Positions 19,601 through 28,632 are shown, counted from the first letter of the stretch. The stretch is DNA of 64,000 bases from Streptomyces sp. NBC_01288 (GCF_035982055.1 NZ_CP108427.1:3286001-3350000), one strand, 5' to 3'. Made by a program: numbers and translations. Notes: generated from the sequence alone by a model not told the origin.

Positions 19601-21059
19601 CTACGAACTCCATCTCGCCTCCTGGCGACCGGGCCTGACGTACCGCCAGCTCGCCGAGCAACTCCCCGCCTACGTCAAGGACTTGGGCTTCACCCACGTC
19701 GAGATGATGCCGGTCGCCGAGCATCCGTACGGCGGCTCGTGGGGTTACCAGGTCACCGGCTTCTACGCCCCGACCGCCCGCCTCGGCACCCCCGACGACT
19801 TCAAGTTCCTGGTCGACGCGCTGCACCAGGCCGGTATCGGCGTCCTCATGGACTGGGTGCCGGCCCACTTCCCGCGCGACGACTGGGCGTTGGCCGAGTT
19901 CGACGGCCGCCCCCTGTACGAGCACGAGGACCCGCTCCGGGCCGCGCACCCCGACTGGGGCACGCTGGAGTTCGACTTCGGCCGCCGTGAGGTCCGCAAC
20001 TTCCTTGTGGCGAACGCCGTTTACTGGTGCGAGGAGTTCCACATCGACGGCCTGCGCGTGGACGCGGTCGCCTCGATGCTCTACCTCGACTACTCACGCG
20101 AACCGGGCCAGTGGACCCCGAACGAGCACGGCGGCCGGGAGAACCTCGACGCCGTCGCCTTCCTCCAGGAGATGAACGCGACCGTGTACCGCAGGGTGCC
20201 GGGAGTCGTGACGATCGCCGAGGAGTCCACCGCCTGGGACGGCGTCACCCGCGCCACGCACCACATCGGCCCCGGCGGATTCGGCGGCCTGGGCTTCGGG
20301 TTGAAGTGGAACATGGGCTGGATGCACGACTCGCTCGACTACATGTCGCACGAGCCCGTCCACCGCAAGCACCACCACGGCGAGATGACGTTCTCCATGG
20401 TGTACGCCTACAGCGAGAACTACGTCCTCCCCATCTCCCACGACGAAGTGGTCCACGGCAAGCGCTCGTTGGTGTCGAAGATGCCCGGCGACTGGTGGCA
20501 ACAACGCGCCAACCTCCGCGCCTACCTCGCCTTCATGTGGGCCCACCCCGGCAAGCAACTCCTCTTCATGGGCCAGGAGTTCGCCCAGGGCGCCGAGTGG
20601 TCCGAGACCAACGGCCCCGACTGGTGGCTCCTGGACCCCTCCTACGGCGCCGAGGCCGACCACCGAGGCGTACGCGACCTCGTCCGCGACCTCAACACGG
20701 TCTACCGCCACACCCCCGCCCTCTGGCAACTGGACACCGACCCGTCCGGCTTCCAGTGGATCACCGGCGACGCCAGCGAGGACAACGTCTTCGCCTTCCT
20801 CCGCTACGACACCGACGGCTCCCCCCTCCTCGCCGTCAGCAACTTCTCCCCCGTCGTCCGCCCCGACTACCGCCTGGGCACCCCCGACGACATCCCCGCC
20901 TGGCACGAGACCCTCAACACCGACACAGCCCTCTACGGCGGCAGCGACATCACCAACCCGGACCCCATCAAGCCGGAACCCCAACCGTGGCACGGCCGCC
21001 CGACGAGCATCCGAGTGACCTTGCCGCCGTTGGCGACGGTCTGGCTGCGCCCGGCATAG
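16698..21059 (+). CDS. glgB: 1,4-alpha-glucan branching enzyme with long H1-like N-terminal extension
   Basis: A 1453-residue protein; the branching enzyme proper is about residues 731-1453. It forms alpha-1,6 branches in the glucan made by GlgE. The enzyme part has two N-terminal beta domains, the GH13 catalytic domain with nucleophile Asp1122 ([17 protein letters not shown]) and acid/base Glu1175 (TIAEESTAW), [12 protein letters not shown] and [11 protein letters not shown], then a C-terminal beta domain. Residues 1 to about 390 are Lys/Ala-rich with many KKA, AAKK and PGK units, like histone-H1 tails. Residues about 415-467 are SAPEQEA heptads, then Ser/Glu and Pro/Thr-rich repeats to about 730. 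A perfect AGGAGG 8 nt before GTG 16698 supports this start. Typical Streptomyces GlgB has about 740-780 residues. Confidence 0.93.
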   Translation: MTPRPPSNGSDPKPRKKTAEGKSGAEVQPTASGEKGGADGRSGVKKAAEVARKAAGKGGAVKGSAAKRAAVKKAKAKRGAGEGAAAEKATKKRGGTGSAVAKKAGTKKVAAAEPAAPGKVGTAGAKRAVAKDSGAETAKPGKLGAKTAKKNTPADAAAPGKLGTAKAKKAAAKDASAETAEPGKAAAKKTVAKDARAETPKPGKAGAKTAKKEMPAKATEPGKAAAKRATTTIAGTKKAAATKAAAKNAVIKKAAAERATKKNAVAKTGSAEDTSATEAATEKAMTKTGAAKTGTAKRTNVTARIPAETGSAEEVVAETSSARKTVTKRAAAKKGVTKKVAAKKGAGKKNSAKKGLARKTIAADEKSTRRTVSADTGVDSGAASPAPDGETAEREGTAPPARGSAAPLSEKADSAPEQGASAVEQEASAPEQEASAPEQEASAPEQEASAPEQGGSAAEQEASTPGQATADPGVASAPEPGPTSESDPTSESGPTSESGLASDSGPTSESATPLAATEDAEPTTSSTPPTAPAPAVLPTPDDTSESESATPTTPSTSPTTPTPAVLPTRADTPDLKSVTPAPPSAIPTSPATPAPAPATPPVSADAPEPATTPTPTTTPTSPAAPASAPAPLTAAADTPKAATPAAPPTTPASPVPSASAEASKPTTPTTPSAPSAAPVTTPQLATPSAPPTAPAPAPLPTPANTPDLATQPTPPTSPTPPPTPTISPALDAPDRDRLLHGTHHAPHSVLGAHSVPGGVAFRVFRPFALGVTVVAGQLKAELHDDGDGFFSGLLPLHGVPEYRLAVAYEGTVQEVEDAYRFLPALGDLDLHLIGEGRHEELWQALGARTMTHQGVTGTRFTVWAPDAQGVRLAGTFNFWDGTGAPLRSLGGTGVWELFMPGVGEGELYKFEITRPDGSKTMRADPMARRTEVPPATSSIVHASHYEWNDEEWLAQRTELPAHKAPLSIYELHLASWRPGLTYRQLAEQLPAYVKDLGFTHVEMMPVAEHPYGGSWGYQVTGFYAPTARLGTPDDFKFLVDALHQAGIGVLMDWVPAHFPRDDWALAEFDGRPLYEHEDPLRAAHPDWGTLEFDFGRREVRNFLVANAVYWCEEFHIDGLRVDAVASMLYLDYSREPGQWTPNEHGGRENLDAVAFLQEMNATVYRRVPGVVTIAEESTAWDGVTRATHHIGPGGFGGLGFGLKWNMGWMHDSLDYMSHEPVHRKHHHGEMTFSMVYAYSENYVLPISHDEVVHGKRSLVSKMPGDWWQQRANLRAYLAFMWAHPGKQLLFMGQEFAQGAEWSETNGPDWWLLDPSYGAEADHRGVRDLVRDLNTVYRHTPALWQLDTDPSGFQWITGDASEDNVFAFLRYDTDGSPLLAVSNFSPVVRPDYRLGTPDDIPAWHETLNTDTALYGGSDITNPDPIKPEPQPWHGRPTSIRVTLPPLATVWLRPA
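17940..18100 (+). repeat. 21-bp coding tandem repeat in glgB extension
   Basis: About seven to eight copies of a 21-bp unit such as GCACCGGAGCAGGAGGCTTCC, encoding the heptad APEQEAS. The central copies are nearly identical, so copy number may vary between strains. Confidence 0.85.
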
Positions 21060-21071
21060 CAACCTGACGTT

Positions 21072-21112
21072 GTAAGTGCCGGTGGGCAAAATCCAGTCTG
21101 CCCGGCACTTAC
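21072..21112 (+). terminator. Hairpin after glgB
   Basis: GTAAGTGCCGG...GGCA (21072-21088) pairs with TGCCCGGCACTTAC (21099-21112) with a 3-nt bulge. There is no clear T tract, so confidence in termination is moderate. Confidence 0.6.
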
Positions 21113-21130
21113 TGACGCAGGCCGGCTATA

Positions 21131-21200
21131 TCCAGCCCGTCCGGCGCTTGAGGACGAGGCCGTTCAGGCCGACGGGGGTCTGGGGGCGCAGCACCCAGGG
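21131..21200. repeat. Common Streptomyces intergenic repeat
   Basis: The stretch beginning TCCAGCCCGTCCGGCGCTTG and continuing through GGGGGTCTGGGGGCGCAGCA matches, from memory, a repeat found between genes many times per Streptomyces genome. It lies between convergent glgB and helD-like genes. Confidence 0.55.
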
Positions 21201-21238
21201 ACGCCCACGTCAACACCGGCCACCAACACCAGCCGCCC

Positions 21239-23491
21239 TCACACCACCCCCGCCTCCGCCAAGCTCAGCGGCAGCGACCCCGTGTGCAACACCCCCAACC
21301 TCTGCGTAGCCCGAGTAAGCGCCACATACAGATCACTCGTCCCGTACCGCCCCGGCTCGACGACCAACACCGAGTCGAACTCAAGCCCCTTGGCCTGCCG
21401 AGGATCAAGCAGAACGACACTCCGCGTCAGATCCGGCTCGGCGCCGGCCGTCACCCCGTCCAGCCGCGCAGCAAGCCGCCGATGCAGATCACGCGGCGCG
21501 ATCACCGCCAACCGCCCCTCCGCAGGCGTGAGTTCACCCACGGCCTTGGCCACAGCCCCCGGCAGATCGTCGGTGGCCCGCACCCAAGGCCGCACGCCAG
21601 TGGACCGCACCGAACTCGGCGGCTCGAAGGACGGATTCTCCGCACGGACGACCGCCGCCGCGAGGTCCATGATCTCGGCGGGGGTGCGGTAGTTGACGCC
21701 GAGGCGGGTGTGGTCGTAGCGGTCCTCGACGTACGGGGCGAGGATCTCCGACCAGGACCCCACACCCGCCGCCTCCGCCGTCTGCGCCGGGTCGCCGACC
21801 AGGGTCATCGACCGCGTAGGACTCCGCCGCATCAGCAACCGCCAGGCCATCGGCGAGAGTTCCTGCGCCTCGTCGACGATGATGTGTCCGAACGCCCAGG
21901 TACGGTCGGCCGCCGCGCGCTCGGCGGCGCTGCGGTGGTCCTCCTCCTCCTGACGCTCCGCGAAGCGTTCCGCGTCGATGATGTCGTGCGCCGACAGCAC
22001 CTCGGAACCCTCGGGATCGCCCTCCTCCTTGTCCTCGAACTCGAACGTCCGGGAGGCGAAGGACACGTCCAACACGCCCTGGGCGAACGACACTTGCTCC
22101 TCGCGCTCCCGCTGGGCCCGGGCCAGCCGCACCCGGTCGTCCCGCCCGAGAAGCTCCGCCGCCTCGTCGAGCAGCGGTACGTCCGCCACGGTCCACGCGC
22201 GCGTCACCGGGCGGCGGATCGCGTCCGCGTCGTCGTCGGAGACGTAGCCCACGGGGTCGGCGAGGAAGTCCGCGACGAGGTACTGCGGGGTCAGCCGCGG
22301 CCACAACTGGTCGATGGCGGCCCAGACTTCGGGGTTCTCGGCGAGTTCGTCGCGGATCTGGGTGATGTCGCTGGGGTCGAGGAGGTTGCTGCCGTCGAAG
22401 GGGTCGGTGCCGATGCGTTCGGCGACCATCTCGGTGAGCGTGTTGAGGATGTGGCCCTCGAAGTGCTCCCGGGCCGCGTTGTGCGGGAGTTGGGCCTCAC
22501 GGGCACGGTCGCGGGCCACCCGTACGAGACCGTCGTCGAGCATCAGGATCTCGCGGTCGTGCTCGATGGCGATCACCGGGTCGGGCAGCGACTGCCAGTC
22601 GCGTACGACGGCGGCGAGGACGTCGGCCATGTCGGCGCGGCCCTTCACGGCGGCCGCCGCCCGGCTGTCGGTGGCCGTGGCCTTCACGCCGGGGAACAGC
22701 TCGCCGACGGTCGCCAGCAGCACGCCGGTCTCGCCGAGGGAGGGCAGCACCTCGCCGATGTAACCGAGGAACGCGGGGTTCGGACCGACGATCAGGACCG
22801 CGCGCTTGGCGAGCAACTCCCGGTATTCGTAAAGAAGATACGCGGCCCGGTGCAGCGCGACGGCCGTCTTGCCGGTGCCGGGGCCGCCCTCGACGACGAG
22901 CACCCCGCGGTAGGGCGCGCGGATGATCTCGTCCTGTTCGGCCTGGATGGTCTGCACGATGTCGCTCATCCGGCCGGTGCGCGCGGAGTTGAGCGCGGCG
23001 AGCAGGACGGCGTCGCCGCTCGGGTCCTCGTGGCCGGTGCGGGTGGCGTCGCCGAGGTCGAGGATCTCGTCGTGCAGGGCGGTGACGCGGCGCCCGTCGG
23101 TGGTGAGGTGCCGGCGGCGGCGCAGGTCCATCGGGGTGTGGCCGGTGGCCAGGTAGAAGGGGCGGGCCACGTCGGCCCGCCAGTCGATCAGGATCGGCGT
23201 GAGGTCGGCGTCGTCGGAGCGGATGCCGATACGGCCGATGTGGTGGCTGACGCCGGAGGTCAGGTCGATCCGGCCGAAGCAGAGCGAGCCGTCCACGGCG
23301 TTCAGCGCGGCGAGCAGCCCCGAGCGCTCGGCGACCAGGATGTCCCGCTCCAGCCGGGCCTGCATGGGCGTGTTGCCCTGCCCGAGCGCGTCCGTGACGG
23401 AGACCTCGGTCGCGCCGCGCAGCGCGTCCACGCGCGCGTACAGGCCGTCGATGAATTCCTGCTCACCGTGAATTTCATCGCTGTTTGACAA
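21239..23491 (-). CDS. HelD-type RNA polymerase recycling ATPase (SF1 helicase-like)
   Basis: About 750 residues. The coiled-coil N-terminal arm (HGEQEFIDGLYARVDALRG) precedes a UvrD-like ATPase with Walker A GGPGTGKT near residue 201, a large insert, VDEAQELSP near 537, GDPAQT, and the C-terminal motif KGLEFDSVLVV followed by YVALTRATQRL. Actinobacterial HelD/HelR proteins bind RNA polymerase, free it from stalled complexes and in some species give rifamycin tolerance. The start is placed at TTG 23489-23491, five nucleotides after GGGAG; GTG 23495-23497 overlaps that site and is less likely. No rifamycin-associated inverted repeat was seen upstream. Membership is strong; a rifamycin role is not shown. 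Confidence 0.9.
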   Translation of the reverse strand: MSNSDEIHGEQEFIDGLYARVDALRGATEVSVTDALGQGNTPMQARLERDILVAERSGLLAALNAVDGSLCFGRIDLTSGVSHHIGRIGIRSDDADLTPILIDWRADVARPFYLATGHTPMDLRRRRHLTTDGRRVTALHDEILDLGDATRTGHEDPSGDAVLLAALNSARTGRMSDIVQTIQAEQDEIIRAPYRGVLVVEGGPGTGKTAVALHRAAYLLYEYRELLAKRAVLIVGPNPAFLGYIGEVLPSLGETGVLLATVGELFPGVKATATDSRAAAAVKGRADMADVLAAVVRDWQSLPDPVIAIEHDREILMLDDGLVRVARDRAREAQLPHNAAREHFEGHILNTLTEMVAERIGTDPFDGSNLLDPSDITQIRDELAENPEVWAAIDQLWPRLTPQYLVADFLADPVGYVSDDDADAIRRPVTRAWTVADVPLLDEAAELLGRDDRVRLARAQREREEQVSFAQGVLDVSFASRTFEFEDKEEGDPEGSEVLSAHDIIDAERFAERQEEEDHRSAAERAAADRTWAFGHIIVDEAQELSPMAWRLLMRRSPTRSMTLVGDPAQTAEAAGVGSWSEILAPYVEDRYDHTRLGVNYRTPAEIMDLAAAVVRAENPSFEPPSSVRSTGVRPWVRATDDLPGAVAKAVGELTPAEGRLAVIAPRDLHRRLAARLDGVTAGAEPDLTRSVVLLDPRQAKGLEFDSVLVVEPGRYGTSDLYVALTRATQRLGVLHTGSLPLSLAEAGVV

Positions 23492-23514
23492 TTCCACTCC
23501 CGGACATATATACT
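23485..23514 (+). promoter_or_regulatory. Consensus-like sigma70 promoter reading away from helD
   Basis: A perfect TTGACA (23485-23490), an 18-nt spacer and TATACT (23509-23514) on the plus strand, inside and just upstream of the helD-like start. No plus-strand gene follows; transcription would be antisense to the thioredoxin and merR genes unless the hairpin at 23581-23610 stops it. Confidence 0.45.
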
Positions 23515-23580
23515 GTGCTCACTAAGCCTCTTTGCGACTCAATTTCCGCGAAGTCGCGAACCATTGAATATACGCAAAAG

Positions 23581-23610
23581 AATCCCCCGAGCGCAATTGC
23601 TCAGGGGATT
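23581..23610 (-). terminator. Terminator of merR-trx unit
   Basis: On the minus strand the arms are AATCCCCTGAGC and GCTCGGGGGATT around a 6-nt loop (one mismatch), followed by CTTTTG. It lies 41 bp beyond the thioredoxin stop and is nearly symmetric, so it could also stop plus-strand transcripts. Confidence 0.8.
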
Positions 23611-23650
23611 TTCTCGTTCGCGGCCTCGTTCCCGGCCTCGTTTCCGGGGT

Positions 23651-23983
23651 TCAGGTCACATCGGCCAGTTCCTCCAGCAGCCGGCGCTTGGGCCGGGCCC
23701 CCACCATGGCCTTCACCGGCTCACCACCCCGGAAGACCATGAACGTGGGCATCGAGAGCACCTTGTAGGCGTTCGTGGTCTCCGGATTCTGATCGACGTT
23801 CAGCTGCACCACTTTCAGCCGATCCGCCTCTTCGACGGCGAGGGCCCGCAACACCGGTCCCATCTGCCGGCACGGAGGACACCAGTCCGCCGTGAACTCC
23901 ACCAGCACCGGCAACTCGGCCCCGATCACCTCCGCCGCGAAATTCTCGTCCGTCACGTCCATTACGTGGGTCACGTCGATCAC
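23651..23983 (-). CDS. Thioredoxin (WCPPC type)
   Basis: A 110-residue single-domain thioredoxin. It has the active site WCPPCRQ, the cis-Pro segment SMPTFMVFRGG and the family's length. The middle residues are Pro-Pro instead of the Gly-Pro of classical thioredoxin, which should alter its redox potential. Its GTG start overlaps the stop of the upstream MerR gene by 4 nt (GTGA), so the two are translationally coupled. The protein likely restores reduced thiols, and the linked regulator probably controls its synthesis. Confidence 0.92.
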   Translation of the reverse strand: MIDVTHVMDVTDENFAAEVIGAELPVLVEFTADWCPPCRQMGPVLRALAVEEADRLKVVQLNVDQNPETTNAYKVLSMPTFMVFRGGEPVKAMVGARPKRRLLEELADVT

Positions 23984-24366
23984 AGTTCATGCCCTCCCAG
24001 TTCGCACAACGGCACCGGCTCCTCCACCGTCGCCAGCCGCACCCCGATCTCCGCCCGCACCGCCTGCAACTCCCCGATCAGGGAATCCAGTTCGGCCAGC
24101 TTCCGGCGATAGACGGCGAGCGAGGCCGGGCACGAGTCCCCCTCGGGATGCCCGGCCCGCAGACACTCCACGAAGGGCCGCGTCTCCTCCAGGTCGAACC
24201 CGAAGTCCTGAAGCGTCCTGATCTGCCGCAGCAGCTTCAGATCACCCTCGTCGTACGTCCGGTACCCGTTGCCGCCCCGCCGCGCGGGCAGCAGCCCCCG
24301 CGCCTCGTAGTACCGCAGGGCCCGCGTCGTGGTCCCGGCCCGCGCGGCCAGCTCGCCGATTCGCAT
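23980..24366 (-). CDS. MerR-family transcriptional regulator, coupled to thioredoxin
   Basis: A 128-residue regulator. The N-terminal winged helix is MRIGELAARAGTTTRALRYYEARGLL followed by the NGYRTYDEGDLKLLRQI wing; a dimerisation helix follows (about 80-115). Only two or three Cys are present (positions near 68, 78 and 121), and they do not form the SoxR cluster pattern. Its promoter has the classic 19-bp spacer with a dyad between the -35 and -10 boxes, so it probably twists its own promoter when activated. The gene is read as a leaderless message. Pairing with thioredoxin suggests a thiol or electrophile signal, which is inference. Confidence 0.9.
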   Translation of the reverse strand: MRIGELAARAGTTTRALRYYEARGLLPARRGGNGYRTYDEGDLKLLRQIRTLQDFGFDLEETRPFVECLRAGHPEGDSCPASLAVYRRKLAELDSLIGELQAVRAEIGVRLATVEEPVPLCELGGHEL

Positions 24367-24373
24367 GCCTACG

Positions 24374-24404
24374 ACGGTAATCCTTGACGTCGGCGTGAAG
24401 GCAA
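24374..24404 (-). promoter_or_regulatory. MerR-type operator-promoter with 19-bp spacer
   Basis: On the minus strand: -35 TTGCCT (24399-24404), a 19-nt spacer, -10 TACCGT (24374-24379). The 20-bp dyad CCTTGACGTCGGCGTGAAGG (24382-24401) fills the spacer. The ATG begins 7 nt after the -10, so the transcript should be leaderless. Confidence 0.75.
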
Positions 24405-24435
24405 CGACGCCGGCATCAAGGCGACGACGCCGGCG

Positions 24436-25950
24436 TCAGGGAAACGCCGGCTCGTCCGCGTCCGCCCGCTCGCCCTCCCCACCGTCCCCGGCCCCACGCA
24501 CCCCGAGCAGCCGGCGCGTCAACTGGTCGCGGTCGGAGAGGAGTTCGTCGAGGGCCGCGCGGAGGTCGGCGGGTTCCGTGCGGGGCGACTCGCGTTCGGC
24601 CGCGATCAGGACGGACCGGCGTACCAGCTCCTTCGTGAATGACGCCGTCGTGCCCGCCGTGCGGGTCACCGCCTCGGCGGCCACCGTCTCGTCGAGGTCC
24701 AGGCCGGTGCCGTAGAGGTCAAGGAGGCGGGCGCGGCCCGGGGCGTCCGGGAGGGGGATCTCCACGGCGAGGTCGACGCGGCCGGGGCGTTGGACGAGGG
24801 CCGGTTCGAGGAGGTCGGCGCGGTTGGTGGTGAGGAGGAAGGCGACATCGGCGTCGTCGCCCAGGCCGTCCATCTCGTTCAGGATCTGGAAGAGCAGGGG
24901 CTGTTCGCCGCTGCCGTGGTCGCGGGCCTCGGCGATCAGGTCGCAGTCCTCCAGGACGACGAGCGCGGGCTGGAGCATGCGGGCCAGGGCGCAGGCGGGG
25001 CCGATCGCCTCGATGCTCGTGCCGGACAGGACGACGACCGTGAACTGCGGGAGGTGGGAGAGGAGATAGCGGATCGTGTGGGTCTTGCCGGTGCCGGGCG
25101 GGCCGTAGAGGAGGAGGCCGCGGCGCAAGTGCTGGCCGGCGGCGCGGAGTTGCTCGCGGCGGCGGGCCACGCCGACGACCTGGCGCTCGACGCGTTCCAG
25201 CAGTCCCTCGGGGAGGACGATGTCGTCGCGGGTGAGAGTCGGGCGGCGGTGGAAGCGGAACGGGCCGAGGCCGTGGCCGAACTCCGAGCCCTCGAAGGAG
25301 AGCACCTGGCCGCGGAAGATGTTGTGCTCGCGCACCAGCACGTCGATCTCGGCGAGCAGCCGGTCCGCGAACTCCTTGTCCTGCGCGAGGACTTCGATCT
25401 CCACCTTGTCGCGCCCGTACTCGTCCCCCGGCCCGCGCAGCAGCACCGCGAACCGGTCCTCGCCCTCCGCGCCGAGGTAGAACCCGCAGGAGACACAGGC
25501 GAGTTCGTCGTCGGGCGAGACCGGCAGATGGGCGTAGTCGACGGCTCCGATGGTGAACCTGTCGTGGCGGTCGGCGGCTTCGAGGATGTCGCCGAGGGTG
25601 AGGTCGCTGCGGTTCGACGCGCCGCGCATGCCCACCAGTTCGTAGGAGCGGTCCTCCCCGGCGAACCAGTGCTCCAGCGCGAGATGCACGTTCGGGAGGT
25701 CGTACGGCGGATACGCGGCCTTGACGACGGGCCGGTCGCCGGGGGCGGAGCCGAGGTGGGCGCGGAGGCGTTCGGTGAGGTTGCGGGCGGGGTCGCAGTC
25801 CTTGGACTTGGGGCGGGCGACCGCGGCGAGGAACTGGTAGAAGAGTTCGCTGATCTGCTGCAACGAGAGGGGCGAGGCCTCGCGTTCGGGGCCGTACCGG
25901 CGCTCGTACTCGGCCTTGCTCATGAGCTCCAGTCCGACCGGTTCGTCCAT
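24436..25950 (-). CDS. AAA+ ATPase
   Basis: A 504-residue protein. The first half (about 1-250) has no recognised domain; the second half is an AAA+ ATPase with Walker A GPPGTGKTHT near residue 282, Walker B LVVLEDCDLI, sensor 1 LLTTNRADLL and an arginine-finger region VQRPGRVD. The order resembles FtsH/CDC48/SpoVK-type modules, but there is no protease domain or membrane segment. The ATG follows GGAGG with 5-nt spacing. The tail is acidic. Such stand-alone AAA+ proteins usually remodel protein complexes; the substrate is unknown. The next gene in the same direction starts more than 60 bp upstream, so an operon is possible but not shown. Confidence 0.85.
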   Translation of the reverse strand: MDEPVGLELMSKAEYERRYGPEREASPLSLQQISELFYQFLAAVARPKSKDCDPARNLTERLRAHLGSAPGDRPVVKAAYPPYDLPNVHLALEHWFAGEDRSYELVGMRGASNRSDLTLGDILEAADRHDRFTIGAVDYAHLPVSPDDELACVSCGFYLGAEGEDRFAVLLRGPGDEYGRDKVEIEVLAQDKEFADRLLAEIDVLVREHNIFRGQVLSFEGSEFGHGLGPFRFHRRPTLTRDDIVLPEGLLERVERQVVGVARRREQLRAAGQHLRRGLLLYGPPGTGKTHTIRYLLSHLPQFTVVVLSGTSIEAIGPACALARMLQPALVVLEDCDLIAEARDHGSGEQPLLFQILNEMDGLGDDADVAFLLTTNRADLLEPALVQRPGRVDLAVEIPLPDAPGRARLLDLYGTGLDLDETVAAEAVTRTAGTTASFTKELVRRSVLIAAERESPRTEPADLRAALDELLSDRDQLTRRLLGVRGAGDGGEGERADADEPAFP

Positions 25951-26017
25951 ATCTGCCTCCGTAGCACCCGGGTTCCGATGTTTCGGACCAGGGTGTCAGA
26001 CATGAGCCCCGCGGACG

Positions 26018-26788
26018 TCAGACCATGACGCCGGCCGAGGTCTCCACCTCCAGCAGGGACGCGCTCTCCCGCTCCTCGTCGAAGGCCTTCCGCCCGCCGC
26101 GCAGCCCGAACAGCCGCTTGGCCAGGGCGATATAGAGGACGGCGAGTATGTTGAGGACGAGGGTGGCGATCTTCAACCAGCTGATGTGTTCGGTGAGTTC
26201 GTAGATCTCCAGCGGCAGGAACGCGGCGGTGGCGACCACCGTCAGATACTCCGCCCAGCGCTTGGCGTACCAGAGTCCGCCGGCCTCGACGAGTTCGATC
26301 AGCGCGTACGCCAGCAGGAGTACGGATACCAGGACCAGCGTGGAGTGCTTGTAGCCGAAGGTCTTCTGGATGGTGCCGACGATCGGCGAGTGGTCGAGGT
26401 CGTAGTGGAAGTGCCTGAAGACGGGCCGGAAGACGTCGAGGTACTCGTCGAAGAGCTGGCGCACCGAGTCCTGGCTGTTGCTGAACTTCCATACGGCGGC
26501 GGCGACCAGCACGATGAACACCCCGCGCACGGCCCGCTCGATGGCGAGGAACCGCAGGATGAACAGGTCCCGCAGCACCTTGCCTCGCGGCACCAGGGGC
26601 GCTTGGTCGGCAGGCCCCGAACCGTGCGGTTCGCCGAGGACGAAGTCGCCGCAGCGCAGACAGCGCCAGGCCTCCCCGAACCCGGTCTCGGTACGCAGCC
26701 GTTCCCGCAAGGGCGTCTCGTCGGGCGCGTACGTGGCGTGCCCGTGCCGTGCGCAGTGCCGCCGGTCCCAGTCGATCTTCATGCCCAT
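26018..26788 (-). CDS. DUF2127 family membrane protein
   Basis: A 256-residue protein. A soluble N terminus has a Cys/His pattern (RHCARHGHATY and WRCLRCGDFVLG) like a small zinc ribbon. It is followed by about four membrane helices, including the DUF2127 signature region LVEAGGLWYAKRWAEYLTVV and PLEIYELTEHISW. ATG at 26786-26788 is used; a second ATG lies two codons later. Function is unknown. Two perfect 11-bp direct repeats, GTACATCCCTG, lie at 26861-26882 in its promoter region. Confidence 0.82.
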   Translation of the reverse strand: MGMKIDWDRRHCARHGHATYAPDETPLRERLRTETGFGEAWRCLRCGDFVLGEPHGSGPADQAPLVPRGKVLRDLFILRFLAIERAVRGVFIVLVAAAVWKFSNSQDSVRQLFDEYLDVFRPVFRHFHYDLDHSPIVGTIQKTFGYKHSTLVLVSVLLLAYALIELVEAGGLWYAKRWAEYLTVVATAAFLPLEIYELTEHISWLKIATLVLNILAVLYIALAKRLFGLRGGRKAFDEERESASLLEVETSAGVMV

Positions 26789-26860
26789 GGCCCCCGTGAC
26801 TCCCACCGAACGCGAACGTGCCGTGCGCGCCGGAGGTTTCCGGCACGGCACGGCACGCTA

Positions 26861-26882
26861 GTACATCCCTGGTACATCCCTG
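26861..26882. repeat. Two adjacent 11-bp direct repeats
   Basis: GTACATCCCTG occurs twice without a gap (26861-26871, 26872-26882), 73 bp upstream of the DUF2127 gene start. A regulator binding site is possible. Confidence 0.5.
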
Positions 26883-26888
26883 TAAGGA

Positions 26889-26927
26889 CCGGGCGGCTGA
26901 GCGACGGGGGGACACCCAGCCGCCCGG
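26889..26927 (-). terminator. Terminator of dctA
   Basis: A perfect 11-bp stem, CCGGGCGGCTG (26889-26899) with 26917-26927, and a 17-nt loop, 72 bp past the dctA stop codon. It has no T tract on the minus strand. Confidence 0.65.
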
Positions 26928-26998
26928 AGTCCGTGGGGCGTCCGGGCCGTGTTCAGGCGGGTCCAGGCGCCCCGGTTCGGGGGAGCGTCGACGAGCAC

Positions 26999-28393
26999 TC
27001 AGGCCTTGGCGAGTTCCTTCTCGCCGCCCTGCTCCGGTACGGCGTCGAGGTGGTCGTCGCCGTCCTTCGCGTCGAGCAACGTCTTCTCGTCGAAGGGGAG
27101 TTCACCCGCGAGGACCCGGTTCACCCGCTCCTTGTCGACCTCGCCGGTCCAGGTGCCGATGAGCAGCGTGGCGACGGCGTTGCCGGCGAAGTTGGTGACC
27201 GCGCGGGCCTCGCTCATGAAGCGGTCGATGCCGATGATCAGGCCGACACCGTCGACCAGGGCCGGCTTGTGCGACTGGAGACCACTGGCGAGTACGGCGA
27301 TACCGGAGCCGGAGACACCGGCCGCGCCCTTGGAGGCGACCATCATGAAGAGCAGCAGGCCGATCTGCTGGCCGATGCTCATCGGCTGGTCCATCGCGTC
27401 GGCGATGAACAGCGAGGCCATCGTCAGGTAGATCATCGTGCCGTCGAGGTTGAAGGAGTAGCCGGTCGGCACGGTGATGCCGACGACCGGGCGGCTGACA
27501 CCCAGGTGCTCCATCTTCGCGATGAGCCGCGGCAGCGCGGACTCGGAGGACGAGGTGGAGACGATCAGCAGGAACTCACGGCCGAGGTACTTCAGCAGCT
27601 GGAAGAGGTTGACCTTGGCGACCAGCTTGGTCAGCGTGCCGAGCACGACGACGATGAAGAGCGCACAGGTGATGTAGAAGCCGGCCATGATCGCGCCCAG
27701 TGCTTTCAGCGCGTCCATGCCGGTCTCGCCGATCACGGCGGCCATCGCGCCGAAGGCACCGATGGGCGCAGCCCACATGATCATGCCGAGGATGCGGAAG
27801 ACCAGCTTCTGGATGTACTCGACACCGCGCAGCACCGGCTCGCCGGTCCGGCCCATGGCCTGCAACGCGAAGCCCGCGAGAAGCGCGATCAGCAGCGTCT
27901 GGAGGACCTGGCCCTCGGTGAACGCCGACATGAAGGTGGTCGGGATGATCCCGAGCAGGAAGTCGACCGGGCCCTCGGCGGCGGCCTGGGCCTGCGTGTG
28001 TCCGACGCCCTTGACGGCCTCGGTCAGGTGCATGCCGCTGCCCGGGTGGATGATGTTGCCGACGACCAGGCCGATGGCCAGCGCCACGAACGACATCGCG
28101 ATGAAGTAGGCGAGCGCGAGCCCGCCGACCTTGCCGACCTGAGCGGCCTTCCGGACCGAGCCGACGCCGAGCACGATCGTGCAGAAGATGATCGGCGAGA
28201 TCATCATCTTGATCAGCGCGACGAAGCCGGTACCGAGCGGCTTGAGCTCCTCGGCGAAGCCCGGCGCGGCGAACCCGACGGCGATGCCGAGGGCGACCGC
28301 GACGATCACCGCGATGTAGAGGTAGTGGGTGCGGTCCCGCTTCACGGGCGGTGCTGCGGGTGCGGCAGGTGCGGGTGCGGGGGTGCTGGCCAC
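26999..28393 (-). CDS. dctA: Cation:dicarboxylate symporter (DctA family)
   Basis: A 464-residue DAACS-family transporter for C4-dicarboxylates such as succinate, fumarate and malate. It has eight helices and two re-entrant loops; seen here are the serine-rich motif STSSSESALPRL, the TGYSFNLDGT motif and AGNAVATLLIG. The GTG start at 28391-28393 follows AAGGAGGG with 5-nt spacing. An Ala/Pro-rich stretch (about 1-17) precedes the first helix. It is divergent from a CitA/DcuS-type sensor kinase and its response regulator, the arrangement in which such kinases control dicarboxylate uptake. Confidence 0.94.
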   Translation of the reverse strand: MASTPAPAPAAPAAPPVKRDRTHYLYIAVIVAVALGIAVGFAAPGFAEELKPLGTGFVALIKMMISPIIFCTIVLGVGSVRKAAQVGKVGGLALAYFIAMSFVALAIGLVVGNIIHPGSGMHLTEAVKGVGHTQAQAAAEGPVDFLLGIIPTTFMSAFTEGQVLQTLLIALLAGFALQAMGRTGEPVLRGVEYIQKLVFRILGMIMWAAPIGAFGAMAAVIGETGMDALKALGAIMAGFYITCALFIVVVLGTLTKLVAKVNLFQLLKYLGREFLLIVSTSSSESALPRLIAKMEHLGVSRPVVGITVPTGYSFNLDGTMIYLTMASLFIADAMDQPMSIGQQIGLLLFMMVASKGAAGVSGSGIAVLASGLQSHKPALVDGVGLIIGIDRFMSEARAVTNFAGNAVATLLIGTWTGEVDKERVNRVLAGELPFDEKTLLDAKDGDDHLDAVPEQGGEKELAKA

Positions 28394-28632
28394 GGCTGCC
28401 CTCCTTGACGACGTCGTCGGCATCATCCGGCGTGCGGCTCACGACCGGCGGAACCCGGGTGGCGAGTGCGGCTCACGTCCGGGGTTTGGGGATTTCAAGC
28501 GGTCCACGCCGATCACTGTGCGGATCTCTGTTGGGATCTCCGTACAGGTCTCCCTGCGGACCGGTCCGGGAGGCGGCTGCTTCCGGGGGTTGCGGTGACT
28601 ATCTCCCGGCATGTGAGGGCGGTCACCCTTCC

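Noticed and set aside
23498..23580. Rifamycin-associated inverted repeat upstream of the HelD-like gene
   Set aside because: No GC-rich inverted repeat of that type is present; only AT-rich promoter-like sequence is seen.
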